From Nitrosococcus halophilus Nc 4 (GTDB lineage Bacteria > Pseudomonadota > Gammaproteobacteria > Nitrosococcales > Nitrosococcaceae), in assembly GCF_000024725.1 (NCBI RefSeq), contig NC_013960.1, forward strand, positions 1 through 64,000: a stretch of 64,000 bases of DNA. The letters are read 5' to 3'. The notes beneath the pieces were generated by a model. That model made no database searches and was not told the DNA's origin. It was given only the letters and a program-made list of their open reading frames with translations. A program made the translations under genes and the position numbers. Shown piece by piece: positions 20,570 through 30,656 of the stretch; position 1 is the stretch's first letter, and every line of letters starts with the position of its first letter.

Positions 20570-20947
20570 TCAGTCGTATTTAATATACTTAAAGCGAGGG
20601 TCATCTGGGGTCCCTTCTAGGGGCCCTTCCTCTTTCCCCGGTTGCCATTGAATGACCTCTTCGATTTTCTTGGCTAGGGTAAAGTCTTTGTCGGTAACGC
20701 CTTTGGCATGGTGATTGACCAGCCTAACTTCCACCCAAGCGTAAGAGGCAGTCAGGTCGGGGTGATGCCAAGCCGCTTCTGCCAAATGGCCCACAGCATT
20801 AATGACCATCAGGGTTCCCTTCCAGCTGTTGGTTCGGTATTTCCTGCGGATCCAACCTTTTTCGTAATACCAATGGGGCAGTTCTTTTTTGAGCCGCTCC
20901 TCAATCTCCTCTTCGGTGTAAGTCCTTTCTTTTACTTGCTCAGTCAT
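20570..20947 (-). CDS. Pterin-4a-carbinolamine dehydratase family protein
   Basis: A 125-aa protein with a short charged N-terminal part and a pterin carbinolamine dehydratase fold at about 25-110. The family motif is clear: HLAEAAWHHPDLTASYAWVE, then LVNHHAKGVTDKDFTLA. Members in C1-metabolism clusters are thought to act on, or protect, the pterin of tetrahydromethanopterin; the exact substrate is inferred. It is the first gene of the pcd-fhcBADC operon, which supports a role with the pterin C1 carrier rather than with aromatic-amino-acid hydroxylase recycling. A 6-bp inverted repeat TAGGCT/AGCCTA lies just upstream. Confidence 0.85.
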   Translation of the reverse strand: MTEQVKERTYTEEEIEERLKKELPHWYYEKGWIRRKYRTNSWKGTLMVINAVGHLAEAAWHHPDLTASYAWVEVRLVNHHAKGVTDKDFTLAKKIEEVIQWQPGKEEGPLEGTPDDPRFKYIKYD

Positions 20948-21011
20948 GGTGACCTCCCTTGAATTCGTTCTCCTCTAGGCTGATAGCATAGCCTATAGCA
21001 AGAGAAATTGA

Positions 21012-21623
21012 CTAAGACTTTACTTTAAACATCTGGCATTCAATTTGATTCTTGCGCAATTGCTGGCGGATCCGCTGGAGATTAGGGAGATTGCTGCTAG
21101 GGCCAATGCGGACTCGGTGCCAAGTTTTGCTGTTACCGATGGTCACGGTTTGAATGGTGGCCTCTACTCCCATCAGCGCCAAATCAGCCTTGCGTTTGTC
21201 GGCTTGGGCATAACTGCGGAATGAACCTGCTTGCAGGACATAAACTTGCGAGGGTACCGATTTGGAGGGTGATGGCTTAGGCGTGGGCTTGGGGGAGGGT
21301 TCGGGGGGCGCCTTGGGTTGAGGTTTTGGCTGTTGTTGAGAGGATAACGGTTTAGGTTCTGGTACCGCCACCTCCATTTTGGGCAGTAGGGTATAAAATT
21401 CAAACCGGGGTGTTGTGGACTGCTCCGTACTGGCTTTTTGGGCTTCGATGGCATTTTCGACTGGGGGAGTATTATCAGCGCTCTTCCCTATCCAGGGAAG
21501 CCAGTTCTGGAGGGAAGGCAAAAACATTACCAAGGCGCCAACCAGCAATCCAGCAATAAGCCAGGACCAGGGTTTAGATGTTTGACCAGAGGAGGTGCGT
21601 CGTCTGCGTTTATTAGGGGGCAT
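21012..21623 (-). CDS. SPOR-domain cell-division protein (FtsN-like)
   Basis: A 203-aa bitopic inner-membrane protein. The cytoplasmic N-terminus is basic (NKRRRR), then one transmembrane helix (about 19-40), a periplasmic Pro/Lys/Gln-rich linker (about 85-125), and a C-terminal SPOR domain (about 127-202: YVLQAGSFRSYAQADKRKAD). SPOR domains bind denuded septal peptidoglycan. It lies 3 nt after argS in the same direction. In Pseudomonas an FtsN-like SPOR protein follows argS too, so an FtsN-type role is likely but not proven. Confidence 0.85.
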   Translation of the reverse strand: MPPNKRRRRTSSGQTSKPWSWLIAGLLVGALVMFLPSLQNWLPWIGKSADNTPPVENAIEAQKASTEQSTTPRFEFYTLLPKMEVAVPEPKPLSSQQQPKPQPKAPPEPSPKPTPKPSPSKSVPSQVYVLQAGSFRSYAQADKRKADLALMGVEATIQTVTIGNSKTWHRVRIGPSSNLPNLQRIRQQLRKNQIECQMFKVKS

Positions 21624-21626
21624 GGG

Positions 21627-23384
21627 TTACATGGCCTCCGGTGCCGAGACACCCAATAATGTCAGACCATTTTTTATGACCTGTTGGGTTGCCGCAATCA
21701 AGGTTAATCGAGCATCCCGTAGTTCAGGGGTATCCACAAGAAAGGTATGGGCATTGTAATAAGTATGAAAATCTCTCGCTAAATCCATAAGGTAATAGGC
21801 CAATAGGTGGGGCGCACTTTGGGTGGCAGCATCTTCAACCACCTCTGAATAACAGGAGAGGCGGTCCAGTAACGCTACCTCATGGGACTCATTAAGCTTC
21901 TGTAATTGTTTCCTGCCTTGTTTTGGATCCCAGGCAAGCCCCCGTTCTTCAAGTTGGCGGAAAACGCTGGAAATACGGGCATGGGCGTACTGCACATAAT
22001 AGACGGGGTTTTCGTTGCTTTGGGACTTAGCCAGCTCCAGATCAAAATCCATATGTTGTTCAGCGCTGCGCATGACATAAAAGAACCGGGCTGCGTCCTT
22101 CCCCACCTCTTGGCGCAATTCTCGCAAAGTGACGAACTCACCACTGCGGGTGGACATTTGTACTTTTTCCTTGCCGCGGTAAAGAATGGCAAATTGGACC
22201 AGTCGGATCTCCAGTTGCTGGGGATCAGCACCTAGGGCCTGGAGGGATGATTTAACCCGTTGCACGTAGCCATGGTGATCGGCGCCCCAGACGTCGATTA
22301 TTTTAGGGTAACCCCGTTCCAGTTTATTCAAGTGGTACGCAATGTCCGAGGCAAAATAAGTAGGTTGACCATTTTCCCGGATGACGACCCGATCTTTTTC
22401 GTCGCCGAAATCAGTGGAACGAAACCACCAGGCGCCTTCTTTCTGATAAAGATGGCTCGAAGTCTTGAGCTGTTCTACCGCCTGCTCTACCGCACCGGTT
22501 TCCATGAGATGGCGTTCGGAAAACCATTCGTCATAGGTGACCCCAAATTCAGCCAGATCCTCACGGATGTCCGCCAAAATCGAATTAAGCCCCTGATCAA
22601 AAACTTGCCGATAACCCCTTTCTCCCAACAGGTCTTTGCACTTTTGAATAAGCGCGTCGATGTACTGTTCTTTGTCTCCCGTAGGGGCATCCGGCGGTAA
22701 TCCGTCTAGGATCTCTTGCCCAGGACGATGGAAAATATCGTCCTTTTCAGTCTTAAGAACCTGAGCAATATCCCGAACATAACTGCCCCGATAGCCATTG
22801 GCAGGAAAGGGGAGAGTCTCGCCACACAGTTCTAAGTATCGTAACCAGACGCTGGCGGCAAGAATATCCATTTGGCGTCCAGCATCGTTCACATAGTATT
22901 CCCGGTGAATCTTGTAGCCCACAGTGGTGAGTAAGCGAGCGAGGGCGTCGCCATAAGCTGCTCCCCGACCATGGCCCACATGGAGAGGTCCAGTAGGGTT
23001 GGCAGAGACAAACTCTAAGTGGACTGGCTTATTTTGCCCTAGATTGCTGCAGCCAAAGTCTTCCCTTTGGTCTAGCACCAGGGAAACCACAGCCTGAAAG
23101 GCAGGTAAAGCCAGGGTGAAATTGATAAAACCTGGGCCCGCTATCTCGACTTTTTCCACCCAAGGGTGTTCCGGCAAGCGGCTCACGATAAGTCCGGCTA
23201 GATCGCGCGGTTTTTGCCGCGCTTCCTTGGCCAACATCATGGTGATATTACTGGCAAAATCCCCATGACGTTTGTCCCGAGTCCGTTTGACTTGGATGTT
23301 ATGGGTATCCCAATGGGGCAGCATTCCTTCTTGTTGCAAAGAGGAAAGGGCAGTAACGATAAGTTTCCGAAGTTGTTCTTTCAA
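21627..23384 (-). CDS. argS: Arginyl-tRNA synthetase
   Basis: Class I synthetase that charges tRNA-Arg. The HIGH-type motif is [20 protein letters not shown], the catalytic domain continues with [11 protein letters not shown], and the DALR anticodon-binding domain is at the C-terminus. The open frame extends to an ATG at 23525, but that overlaps the end of priA and adds 47 residues with no family match. A TTG at 23384 gives [16 protein letters not shown], aligned with normal ArgS N-termini, and 585 aa, the usual size. The start is therefore probably TTG. It lies downstream of priA and upstream of the SPOR gene. Confidence 0.93.
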   Translation of the reverse strand: MKEQLRKLIVTALSSLQQEGMLPHWDTHNIQVKRTRDKRHGDFASNITMMLAKEARQKPRDLAGLIVSRLPEHPWVEKVEIAGPGFINFTLALPAFQAVVSLVLDQREDFGCSNLGQNKPVHLEFVSANPTGPLHVGHGRGAAYGDALARLLTTVGYKIHREYYVNDAGRQMDILAASVWLRYLELCGETLPFPANGYRGSYVRDIAQVLKTEKDDIFHRPGQEILDGLPPDAPTGDKEQYIDALIQKCKDLLGERGYRQVFDQGLNSILADIREDLAEFGVTYDEWFSERHLMETGAVEQAVEQLKTSSHLYQKEGAWWFRSTDFGDEKDRVVIRENGQPTYFASDIAYHLNKLERGYPKIIDVWGADHHGYVQRVKSSLQALGADPQQLEIRLVQFAILYRGKEKVQMSTRSGEFVTLRELRQEVGKDAARFFYVMRSAEQHMDFDLELAKSQSNENPVYYVQYAHARISSVFRQLEERGLAWDPKQGRKQLQKLNESHEVALLDRLSCYSEVVEDAATQSAPHLLAYYLMDLARDFHTYYNAHTFLVDTPELRDARLTLIAATQQVIKNGLTLLGVSAPEAM

Positions 23385-23488
23385 GAGAGGGTCTTCTTTA
23401 GTGATTGTCTTTTGAAAATGAAAAACAGAAGATTCTAACCTGGCCGTTGCCGAACGAGAAGGGCTCGTGTGATTGCTTTTGGGGAGGT

Positions 23489-25702
23489 TTACATGAGATC
23501 GACCGGGTCCACATCTAAGGACCACTGTACCTTCCGGGCTGCTTTGAGATGCTCTAGTTCAGGTACCCAGGCAGCCAATAATCGTTGCAAATGGGTGCGA
23601 GAATTTCCTTGGAGTAGAAGTTGAGCGCGGTAACGGCCAGCTCGGCGCTCCATGGGAGCGGGTACCGGTCCGAGTAAGGTTATCCCCTGGGAATTAAACT
23701 CTGTGGCCAGTTTCCGCGCTGCTTCGAGAAATATCATTGGAGCGGCAGGGGACACGGCTCTTGCGCGAAGTAGGACCAGGTAACCCAGGGGAGGAAATCC
23801 GATTTGGCGGCGCTCTTCCAGAAGTATCTCGGCGACGTGTCGATAGCCATGGTCGACTAGCGCCGTCAGCAAAGGATGCCCAGGGTGATGAGTCTGGATC
23901 AACACTTCGCCGGGCTTATTGCCCCGACCGGCCCGTCCCATCACTTGAAGGATGAGCTGAGCCATGTGCTCTCCAGCACGAAAGTCGCTGCCAAATAGAC
24001 CCTGGTCAGCATCGAGGATTCCCACCAGCGTGATATTGGGGTAGTGGTGGCCCTTGGCCAACATCTGGGTGCCAATCAAGAGGCGATATTTTCCACTATG
24101 AACACCCTCGAGCATCTCATTCAAGGTCCCTACCCGACGGGTGGTATCCCTATCAATACGTGCAATCTCAACCTCCGGAAAAAAAGTTTTAAGCCCAGTT
24201 TCCACCTGTTCTGTGCCTAACCCCCGTGGGCGCAAGAGCGGATTTTCACACTGAGGGCAGCTGGTGGGCAAAGGATATTCAGCTCCGCAGTGGTGGCAAA
24301 GCAGTCGGTCGGTGCGCTGATGGACGGTCATATAAGCGTCGCAGCGGCGACAAGGTACAACAAAGCCGCATTCGTGGCAGATTAGAGTCGGCGCGAAGCC
24401 CCGTCGGTTAAGAAACAGTAATGCCTGATTTCCTTGTCCCAAATGATGCTTCAAGGCCGCCAGCATAGACGGAGAGATTCCAGCCTCCAGCGGGCGGGAG
24501 CGGACATCAATCAATTGAATCCGTGGCGTTTGCGCTGGGCCTGCCCGTTGTGACAGCCGCAGCAAGCTGTAGCGTCGTCGCTTGACATTATCAAGACTTT
24601 CCAAGGAGGGGGTCGCACTGCCTAATACAACCGGTATCTTAGCTTGGTAGGCCCGCATGATGGCTAGATCCCGGGCATGGTAGCGGAATCCTTCCTGTTG
24701 TTTAAAGGAAGGATCGTGTTCTTCATCAATAATAATTATCCCCAGATGCTGGAGAGGGGTCCATATGGCGGAGCGGGTTCCAATGACCACCGCAGCTCTG
24801 CCCTCATAAGCAGCGAGCCAAGCGGCTAAGCGCTCCCGGTCACTCAGGGCAGAATGCAAAACCGCGATGGGCGCTTGAAGCTGGCGGCGAAAGCGTTCCA
24901 CGATTTGGGGCGTTAGCCCGATTTCCGGAATAAGCACCAGGGCCTGCCGGTTGTGAGTGATTATCTTTTCAATGGCCTGCAGGTAGACTTCTGTTTTGCC
25001 ACTGCCAGTCACCCCTTCTAATAAGAAAGGTTGAAATTGTTGCTGTGCCGCAAGGAGGGTGGTGACGGCTGCTTTCTGATCGTCATTGAGCTGGTGTCGA
25101 AGTTGCTCCTTTAGGGGTTCTTTGTCCTTGCAGAGGAGTTCTTCTTGAGAATGCACCCAACCCTTAGCAATGAGGCTGCGAAGGCTGCTTTGGCAAGCAC
25201 CCAATTGCTCCTTGATCTGGGATGAGGTTAAACCCTCTGGATAGGGGCGTAGTAGCTCTACCAGTTGTTGCTGCCGAGGAGCTCGGTTAAGGGTTGCTAA
25301 CTCAGCGGCGCGGCCTTTAGGGCTCAGAAACCACCGTCGGTAGACAGGGGGGGCAGCGGGTTTCCCCTGGCGTAGGTGTTGAGGTAAAGCGCTAAAAAAG
25401 ACTTCTCCGGGGGGATGATGATAATACTCAGTGGCCCACGTGAGGAGTTGGAGTAAAGAGGGGGGAATGATGGGCGTTTTGTCGAGGCAGTATTGGGCTT
25501 GCCTTAGCTTATCGGCAGTGATTGGACTTTGAGAGACGACTCGGGCGAGGATGCCCACCACTGTGCGTCTGCCAAAAGGGACCTGTAAACGGATGCCAGG
25601 TTGCAATTGTTGACGCGGAACTCCGGCTGGCGGTAGGTAATCAAAGTAACGCCGCAAGGGGGAAGGGATGGCTAGACGCAGAATAGTGGGAGGGGTCACC
25701 AT
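23489..25702 (-). CDS. priA: Primosomal protein N', replication restart helicase
   Basis: PriA reloads the replisome at collapsed forks. The 737-aa protein has the N-terminal DNA-binding domain ([10 protein letters not shown]), Walker [19 protein letters not shown] (about 228-245), DEEH box [20 protein letters not shown], and the eight-cysteine zinc module ([31 protein letters not shown]) inside the helicase core. Helicase motif [14 protein letters not shown] follows. It leads the priA-argS-SPOR group. Confidence 0.96.
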   Translation of the reverse strand: MVTPPTILRLAIPSPLRRYFDYLPPAGVPRQQLQPGIRLQVPFGRRTVVGILARVVSQSPITADKLRQAQYCLDKTPIIPPSLLQLLTWATEYYHHPPGEVFFSALPQHLRQGKPAAPPVYRRWFLSPKGRAAELATLNRAPRQQQLVELLRPYPEGLTSSQIKEQLGACQSSLRSLIAKGWVHSQEELLCKDKEPLKEQLRHQLNDDQKAAVTTLLAAQQQFQPFLLEGVTGSGKTEVYLQAIEKIITHNRQALVLIPEIGLTPQIVERFRRQLQAPIAVLHSALSDRERLAAWLAAYEGRAAVVIGTRSAIWTPLQHLGIIIIDEEHDPSFKQQEGFRYHARDLAIMRAYQAKIPVVLGSATPSLESLDNVKRRRYSLLRLSQRAGPAQTPRIQLIDVRSRPLEAGISPSMLAALKHHLGQGNQALLFLNRRGFAPTLICHECGFVVPCRRCDAYMTVHQRTDRLLCHHCGAEYPLPTSCPQCENPLLRPRGLGTEQVETGLKTFFPEVEIARIDRDTTRRVGTLNEMLEGVHSGKYRLLIGTQMLAKGHHYPNITLVGILDADQGLFGSDFRAGEHMAQLILQVMGRAGRGNKPGEVLIQTHHPGHPLLTALVDHGYRHVAEILLEERRQIGFPPLGYLVLLRARAVSPAAPMIFLEAARKLATEFNSQGITLLGPVPAPMERRAGRYRAQLLLQGNSRTHLQRLLAAWVPELEHLKAARKVQWSLDVDPVDLM

Positions 25703-25797
25703 TCAGGTCATGGGTAGCGTCAGCTTGCCCGATAGCATATCAAAGGAAACCGGAAAGTAGAGGAGATCTTCTAAAGAATTGGATAAGTTTTATCGGG

Positions 25798-26358
25798 TTA
25801 GCTTCCCACTGGACGTTGTAAGGCCTTTTCAACTTCGTCGCGAGTCTCTTTACCCACGAGGAGTTCAATCAAAGTAAGGGCAAAGTCCATTGCCGTTCCC
25901 GGCCCTTTTGAAGTGACAACGGGACCATCTACAACGACGGCTTGGTCTTCTAAGGTGGTGGTGGGTAAGTTGAGCTTGTCAAGGAAGCCGGGATAACCCG
26001 TTGCCCGTTTGCTATCAAGCAGTCCTGCTTTCGCAAGTACGGTAGGAGCGGCACAGATGGCAGCGGTGAGCTTTCCCCGTTCTACGGTATGCTTTAGCAA
26101 GGCGTGAATACGCGGGTCGGCATTGAGATTATCAGCCCCAGGCTGGCCACCTGGTAGCACTACCATATCAAATTCTTGTTGAACCACTTTATCCAGCGAG
26201 GTATCAGGAATTAAGCGGGTGCCACGGCTAGCCGTTACTACCTGCTCATCAAGGCCCGCTGTAACGACCTGGATTCCAGCACGCCGTAGTAAGTCAATGA
26301 GTGTGATAGCTTCCAGTTCTTCGCAACCTTGGGCCAAAGGGATAAGAACGTTGATCAT
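25798..26358 (-). CDS. yajL: DJ-1/PfpI family protein (YajL-like)
   Basis: A 186-aa protein of the DJ-1 superfamily, linked to oxidative and carbonyl-stress protection (chaperone or deglycase activity is reported for the family, but debated). The nucleophile-elbow cysteine is in LTAAICAAPTVLAKAGLL (near residue 105), and the conserved Glu that tunes it is in the N-terminal GCEELEAIT. GYPGF and TSKGPGTAMDFAL are typical of YajL/ThiJ-type members. It lies between priA and ctpA in the same direction. Confidence 0.85.
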   Translation of the reverse strand: MINVLIPLAQGCEELEAITLIDLLRRAGIQVVTAGLDEQVVTASRGTRLIPDTSLDKVVQQEFDMVVLPGGQPGADNLNADPRIHALLKHTVERGKLTAAICAAPTVLAKAGLLDSKRATGYPGFLDKLNLPTTTLEDQAVVVDGPVVTSKGPGTAMDFALTLIELLVGKETRDEVEKALQRPVGS

Positions 26359-26480
26359 CAGCGACCTCCTTTAAAAAGACCCTAAAGACTTCCCTGTCCT
26401 TTGATTCCAGGCTGCGGGTCTACCCTGAAAGTGCTTAATATTTCTGTGGGGACCTGCGCCGTTCCCTGTATTTATTGGTA

Positions 26481-27794
26481 TTATTGCTCTGCTGCTAGGA
26501 TGCTGAGTCCCTTAAGTAAGTTTAATGCTTCATACAAAGGATAGTCTTCCGTAGCGAGGGAATTTTTATTGTCTTCTTGGGGGTTATCTTTTGTTTCTTC
26601 CGCTTTGTTCCCATTGCTGAGGTGACGGGAAAGATCCGATTCTCTAACCGGATTAAACTCAGCGGGGTTAGAGGCTGAAACCTTTACACTTTCAAGTTCA
26701 ATATCCGGGACAATCCCTTCAGCCTGGATGGAGCGTCCAGAGGGAGTGTAATAGCGAGCAGTGGTGAGTTTCAGCGCGGTGTTTTCAGTGAGCGGTAAAA
26801 TAGTTTGGACCGATCCTTTACCAAAGGTGCGTGAGCCGACCACTATTGCTCGGCGATGATCCTGAAGGGCCCCAGAGACAATCTCAGAGGCGGAGGCTGA
26901 ACCTCCATTTACTAAAATCACTATAGGTGAATTATCAAGGATATCACCAGAGGTGGCCCGGAATCTCTGTTTGGACTCCAGATCCCTGCCTTCCGTATAG
27001 ACAATGACGCCTTTTTCTAAGAAGGCATCAGAGACCTCTACTGCGGCGCTGAGGACTCCCCCTGGGTTGTTACGTAGGTCTAGAATTAAACCTTTAAGCT
27101 TTCCGCTGTTTTCTTCTTTGAGTTTTTCAATGGCGTTCTGAACATTGGATGCCGTTTGGGTTTGGAACTGGCTGACGCGGATATACCCATAACCTTCTTC
27201 CAAGGTCCTATTTTTGACGCTTTTAACCTTGATAACGGCACGAGTGATGGTGAATTTTAGAGGTTGCTCTTCACCCTCTCGGATAATAGTCAAAATGATG
27301 TCTGTACCTGGCTTACCGCGCATTCGCTGCACGGCTTCGCTGAGGCTCATGCCCTTTACCGGCGTGTCATCAATGCGGATGATGAGATCCCCCGCCTTGA
27401 TACCTGCTTTTTGGGCTGGAGTGTCATCGATAGGGGCAACTACACGGACAAAGCCATCTTCCATGCCAACTTCAATACCCAGCCCTCCGAATTTACCGGA
27501 AGTTCCAATGCGGAGTTCCTTGTAAGCTTCAGGGTCTAGGTAAGCAGAGTGGGGATCCAAGCCAGCAAGCATTCCACGGATAGAATCCTCGATCAGTGTT
27601 TTGTCATCCACCAATTCGACGTAACTACGCTTAATCTGCCCAAATACCTCTGAAAAGATCCGTAGCTCTTCCAGAGGCAAGGATTTCGATTCGTTCTCCG
27701 AGCGTTCAGCCAGGACCATTTGTCCAAAAACCAGGCTTACACCCAAGACGAGACCTAAGGTCATTATCAATAAATCACGTTTTGAGAATGGCAT
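26481..27794 (-). CDS. ctpA: Carboxyl-terminal processing protease (S41 family)
   Basis: Periplasmic serine protease that trims C-termini of envelope proteins. The 437-aa protein has an N-terminal signal/anchor (about 8-30), an activation region with DPHSAYLDPEAY, a PDZ domain (about 98-170, IDDTPVKGMSLSEAVQRMRG), and the S41 core. The catalytic Ser is in NGGSASASEIVSGAL and the Lys is in FGKGSVQTILPLT. The normal order in gammaproteobacteria is gpmI-envC-ctpA. Here envC is decayed, so ctpA follows gpmI after a long spacer and may need its own promoter. Confidence 0.93.
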   Translation of the reverse strand: MPFSKRDLLIMTLGLVLGVSLVFGQMVLAERSENESKSLPLEELRIFSEVFGQIKRSYVELVDDKTLIEDSIRGMLAGLDPHSAYLDPEAYKELRIGTSGKFGGLGIEVGMEDGFVRVVAPIDDTPAQKAGIKAGDLIIRIDDTPVKGMSLSEAVQRMRGKPGTDIILTIIREGEEQPLKFTITRAVIKVKSVKNRTLEEGYGYIRVSQFQTQTASNVQNAIEKLKEENSGKLKGLILDLRNNPGGVLSAAVEVSDAFLEKGVIVYTEGRDLESKQRFRATSGDILDNSPIVILVNGGSASASEIVSGALQDHRRAIVVGSRTFGKGSVQTILPLTENTALKLTTARYYTPSGRSIQAEGIVPDIELESVKVSASNPAEFNPVRESDLSRHLSNGNKAEETKDNPQEDNKNSLATEDYPLYEALNLLKGLSILAAEQ

Positions 27795-27976
27795 GTATCT
27801 ATCGTTCCTGCGAGAAAGCGCTTAATCCAGCCAGATCGAGGGTAGATTTCGGATGCTAAATTTATGGTGCCCCATCGTTTCGATAATCACAATTTCATCT
27901 AGCAAGGTCGCCTAGTCTCTACCCTGATAGGGTAGCTTGTTCTAGTCTTTTGACCGTTAAAATCAAGATGGTTTCA

Positions 27977-28166
27977 TCAACCAGGATAATAGGGAGAGAC
28001 AACCTTCCCTTGCTAGCGAAGCTCAATATAAACTCCTACCTGCTGGTGTTCGCTGTTATGACCAGTTTGGACTAACACCCCTCTAGTATCGACTCCATCT
28101 CCGATTTCCTTGAAAAGCGATAGGTTATGTCCATATAGACTCCTAGAGAATTGCCCTGGCATGGAA
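27977..28166 (-). pseudogene. envC: Remnant of envC (LytM/M23 amidase activator)
   Basis: Read on the minus strand, this stretch encodes SLYGHNLSLFKEIGDGVD, then VLVQTGHNSEHQQVGVYIEL, an in-frame TAG at 28013-28015, and RxQGKVVSP-type C-terminal residues before a TGA at 27977. That is the C-terminal LytM domain of EnvC (normally SLYGHNxSL ... GxSGG ... YFEIRxxGxxxNP). A TGA also blocks the frame upstream, and the coiled-coil N-terminal half is not recognisable. Its place between gpmI and ctpA is exactly where envC is expected. EnvC normally activates septal amidases, so that job must be done elsewhere or not at all. Confidence 0.7.
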
Positions 28167-28314
28167 ACCTCTCAATTTACTGAGAAGACGGTTTATATCA
28201 CCATAACCCACTATACAATAATAGCCTATAAGTCGCCTAACTAGTCAGCGGATGCACTCTAGCTCTGTCCTGTTGGGATGAGAGGGTGCAAGGTCACGGT
28301 CTCATAGCAGGATC

Positions 28315-29868
28315 TCATGTTGACCGTAGCTCGATCAAGCGGTGCTCGCTCATCTCGGGTGGCGGTTCAATGCCCATTAGGTAAAGCATGGTGGGGGACA
28401 CATCTGCGAGGCTGCCATTGGCGCTGACAATCGCGGAGCGCTTGCTGGCAAAGATAAGAGGAACCCCATTGTGGGTATGAGCGGTATGGGGCTGGTCGCT
28501 CTGCGCATCATACATTTTCTCGGCGTTGCCATGATCAGCGGTAATAATTAATTCGCCGCCGGCGGATTGGAGAGCAGCCCATACCCGCCCCAAGCATTCA
28601 TCAAGGGCCTCTATTGCTTTGACCGCGGCATTGAAATTCCCTGTGTGGCCGACCATGTCTGGGTTGGCGTAATTGCAGATAATGACATCGTATTTGCCGC
28701 TATCAATCGCCTCTACCAGACTGTCGGTGATCTCCACTGCGCTCATTTCGGGTTTTTGGTCATAGGTAGCGACTTGAGGCGAGGGAATAAGAATTCGATC
28801 TTCCCCCTCAAAAGGCTGTTCCCTTCCCCCGTTAAAAAAGAAGGTCACATGGGCATATTTCTCGGTTTCTGCAATCCGTAACTGGTGTAGACCTGTCTCA
28901 GCGAGTACTTGACCCAAGGTATTCTTGGGTTTTTCACTCGGGAACACCACTGGAATATCAAAATCCTTGCTGTACTCGGTGAGGCTGACAAATTGGGCTA
29001 ATTTTGGCCAGTAGGTGCGTTCAAAGCCAGTGAAATTAGGCTCGATAAAAGCACGGGTAATCTGCCGAGCGCGGTCGGAGCGAAAATTCATAAAGATGAT
29101 GACATCACCATCTTCTACTCGAACGGGCGGTTTGCTGGGGGAGGCTATCCGGGTAGCTCGGACAAATTCGTCAGTTTCACCCCGTTCATAGGCCATGGCC
29201 AAAGCCTGCTCAGCGTTTTCTGCCTCATATTCCGCCTGGCCGGCAGCAATCAGATCGTAGGCAGCTTGAATGCGAGGCCAGCGATGGTCACGATCCATCC
29301 CATAGTAGCGGCCAATAAGAGAGGCAAAGCGGCCATGACCAAGCTCAGTGAATTTATCCTGCATGGCTAAGATCGAGGTCTGGGCGCTTTTGGGGGCGGT
29401 GTCTCGGCCATCAAGAAAGGCGTGCAAATAGACCTGATGACAGTGGCGTTTTACGGCGAGCTCCACCATGGCATGGATATGCTCTTCGTGGCTGTGAACC
29501 CCACTGGGGGAGAGCAAACCTAGGATGTGGACGGCTTTACCTGATTGGACAGCTTTATCAACAGCCTCGGTGAGTGTGCGATTGGTAAAAAAGGACCCCG
29601 TGCGGATAGCGCGATTGACCCGCGTATATTCTTGATATACGACGCGTCCCGCACCTAAGTTAAGGTGGCCCACTTCAGAGTTACCCATTTGTTCGTTGGG
29701 TAAACCCACTTCGGCGCCGGAAGCACGGATCACTGTATGGGGGTAATGATTCCATAATGTGTCCCAGACAGGGGTGTGCGCAGCTTGAATAGCATTGGAT
29801 GTTGTCTCTTCACTATAGCCCCATCCATCTAAGATGACTAAGGTCAAAGGTCTAGGAGATATCGACAT
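28315..29868 (-). CDS. gpmI: 2,3-bisphosphoglycerate-independent phosphoglycerate mutase
   Basis: Interconverts 3- and 2-phosphoglycerate with two Mn ions. The 517-aa protein starts [17 protein letters not shown] with the first metal ligand Asp. The phosphorylated Ser is in [15 protein letters not shown] near residue 63. The second metal cluster shows [15 protein letters not shown] and [11 protein letters not shown], and [13 protein letters not shown] completes the site. It is divergent from the yibN-grxC-secB-gpsA cluster, the same arrangement as in E. coli. Confidence 0.96.
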   Translation of the reverse strand: MSISPRPLTLVILDGWGYSEETTSNAIQAAHTPVWDTLWNHYPHTVIRASGAEVGLPNEQMGNSEVGHLNLGAGRVVYQEYTRVNRAIRTGSFFTNRTLTEAVDKAVQSGKAVHILGLLSPSGVHSHEEHIHAMVELAVKRHCHQVYLHAFLDGRDTAPKSAQTSILAMQDKFTELGHGRFASLIGRYYGMDRDHRWPRIQAAYDLIAAGQAEYEAENAEQALAMAYERGETDEFVRATRIASPSKPPVRVEDGDVIIFMNFRSDRARQITRAFIEPNFTGFERTYWPKLAQFVSLTEYSKDFDIPVVFPSEKPKNTLGQVLAETGLHQLRIAETEKYAHVTFFFNGGREQPFEGEDRILIPSPQVATYDQKPEMSAVEITDSLVEAIDSGKYDVIICNYANPDMVGHTGNFNAAVKAIEALDECLGRVWAALQSAGGELIITADHGNAEKMYDAQSDQPHTAHTHNGVPLIFASKRSAIVSANGSLADVSPTMLYLMGIEPPPEMSEHRLIELRST

Positions 29869-30656
29869 AGCAGTTGTTTATTCAGTACGTCCTCAAGTTT
29901 GCTCTAGTGACGGCAAAAGGTCTTAGCGCGGCATGATGATACATGGTTTTCTAATATCCGTGTATAATGGACCGCTTTTAAAAAGTTAGTGATTTTGTCC
30001 AAACCTCAAAGATATATATTGATTTATGTCCCAGAGTGATACGGTAAGCTGATTACTAGGCCTGGGGCCGTTGATGGACATGGGCATGCTTGGTTTAGGG
30101 TCTGGAGACCTCCCTCCCCCTTTTTTTGCCAAAGGGATCTCGGTTTATCCAAGGCGAGGAGTTAGTCAGCACTCATGGAGAATGCTGCCGACCCGTTGTT
30201 TATTAACAAAAATGCTGAGCATGCTCAGCCCGTATGTTCAATGGAGCCAACGGCAAATTTCAAACAGGCTATAAGTCCTCTGCCAGCGCTTCTGTTTCTT
30301 TATTCCTGTGTTTTCAAAAAGATGCAGGATATCCAGAAATAACATTCGCACAGAACCCAGAATCGAAAAAATGTAAATTCCTTATGGTTTAATTCATTAG
30401 AATACCATAGATGGCGGCAAGCAAGATTGAGTTGATGATGCATGCAGAGTTCAGAAGTAGCCATTCAGGACAGGGGCTTTGAAATTTCATAGCGCGCTCA
30501 GGTTAAAGCAATGTCCCATCTTTGAGTCTCGAAATTGAAATAAAATGAAGGTTTTTTGCTGTCCGCGACCCTGATACGATGCGACCACAAAATCTTTTAA
30601 GGAATTTGCTGATCAGCCAACCTGAGTAGCCGATAGTACAGAAACAGGATAACAAA
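29869..30656. other. Long intergenic region between gpmI and yibN, with a 16-bp palindrome
   Basis: 788 nt without a credible gene between two divergent operons. It contains a perfect 16-bp palindrome GCTGAGCATGCTCAGC at 30214-30229. The region is unusually long for this genome segment, and I recognise no RNA family or decayed gene in it. Promoters for gpmI and yibN must lie near its two ends. Confidence 0.4.

Noticed and set aside
30071-30274. 67-aa frame in the gpmI-yibN gap
   Set aside because: No Shine-Dalgarno sequence, Met-rich and Pro-rich composition without family features, and it runs through the palindrome.
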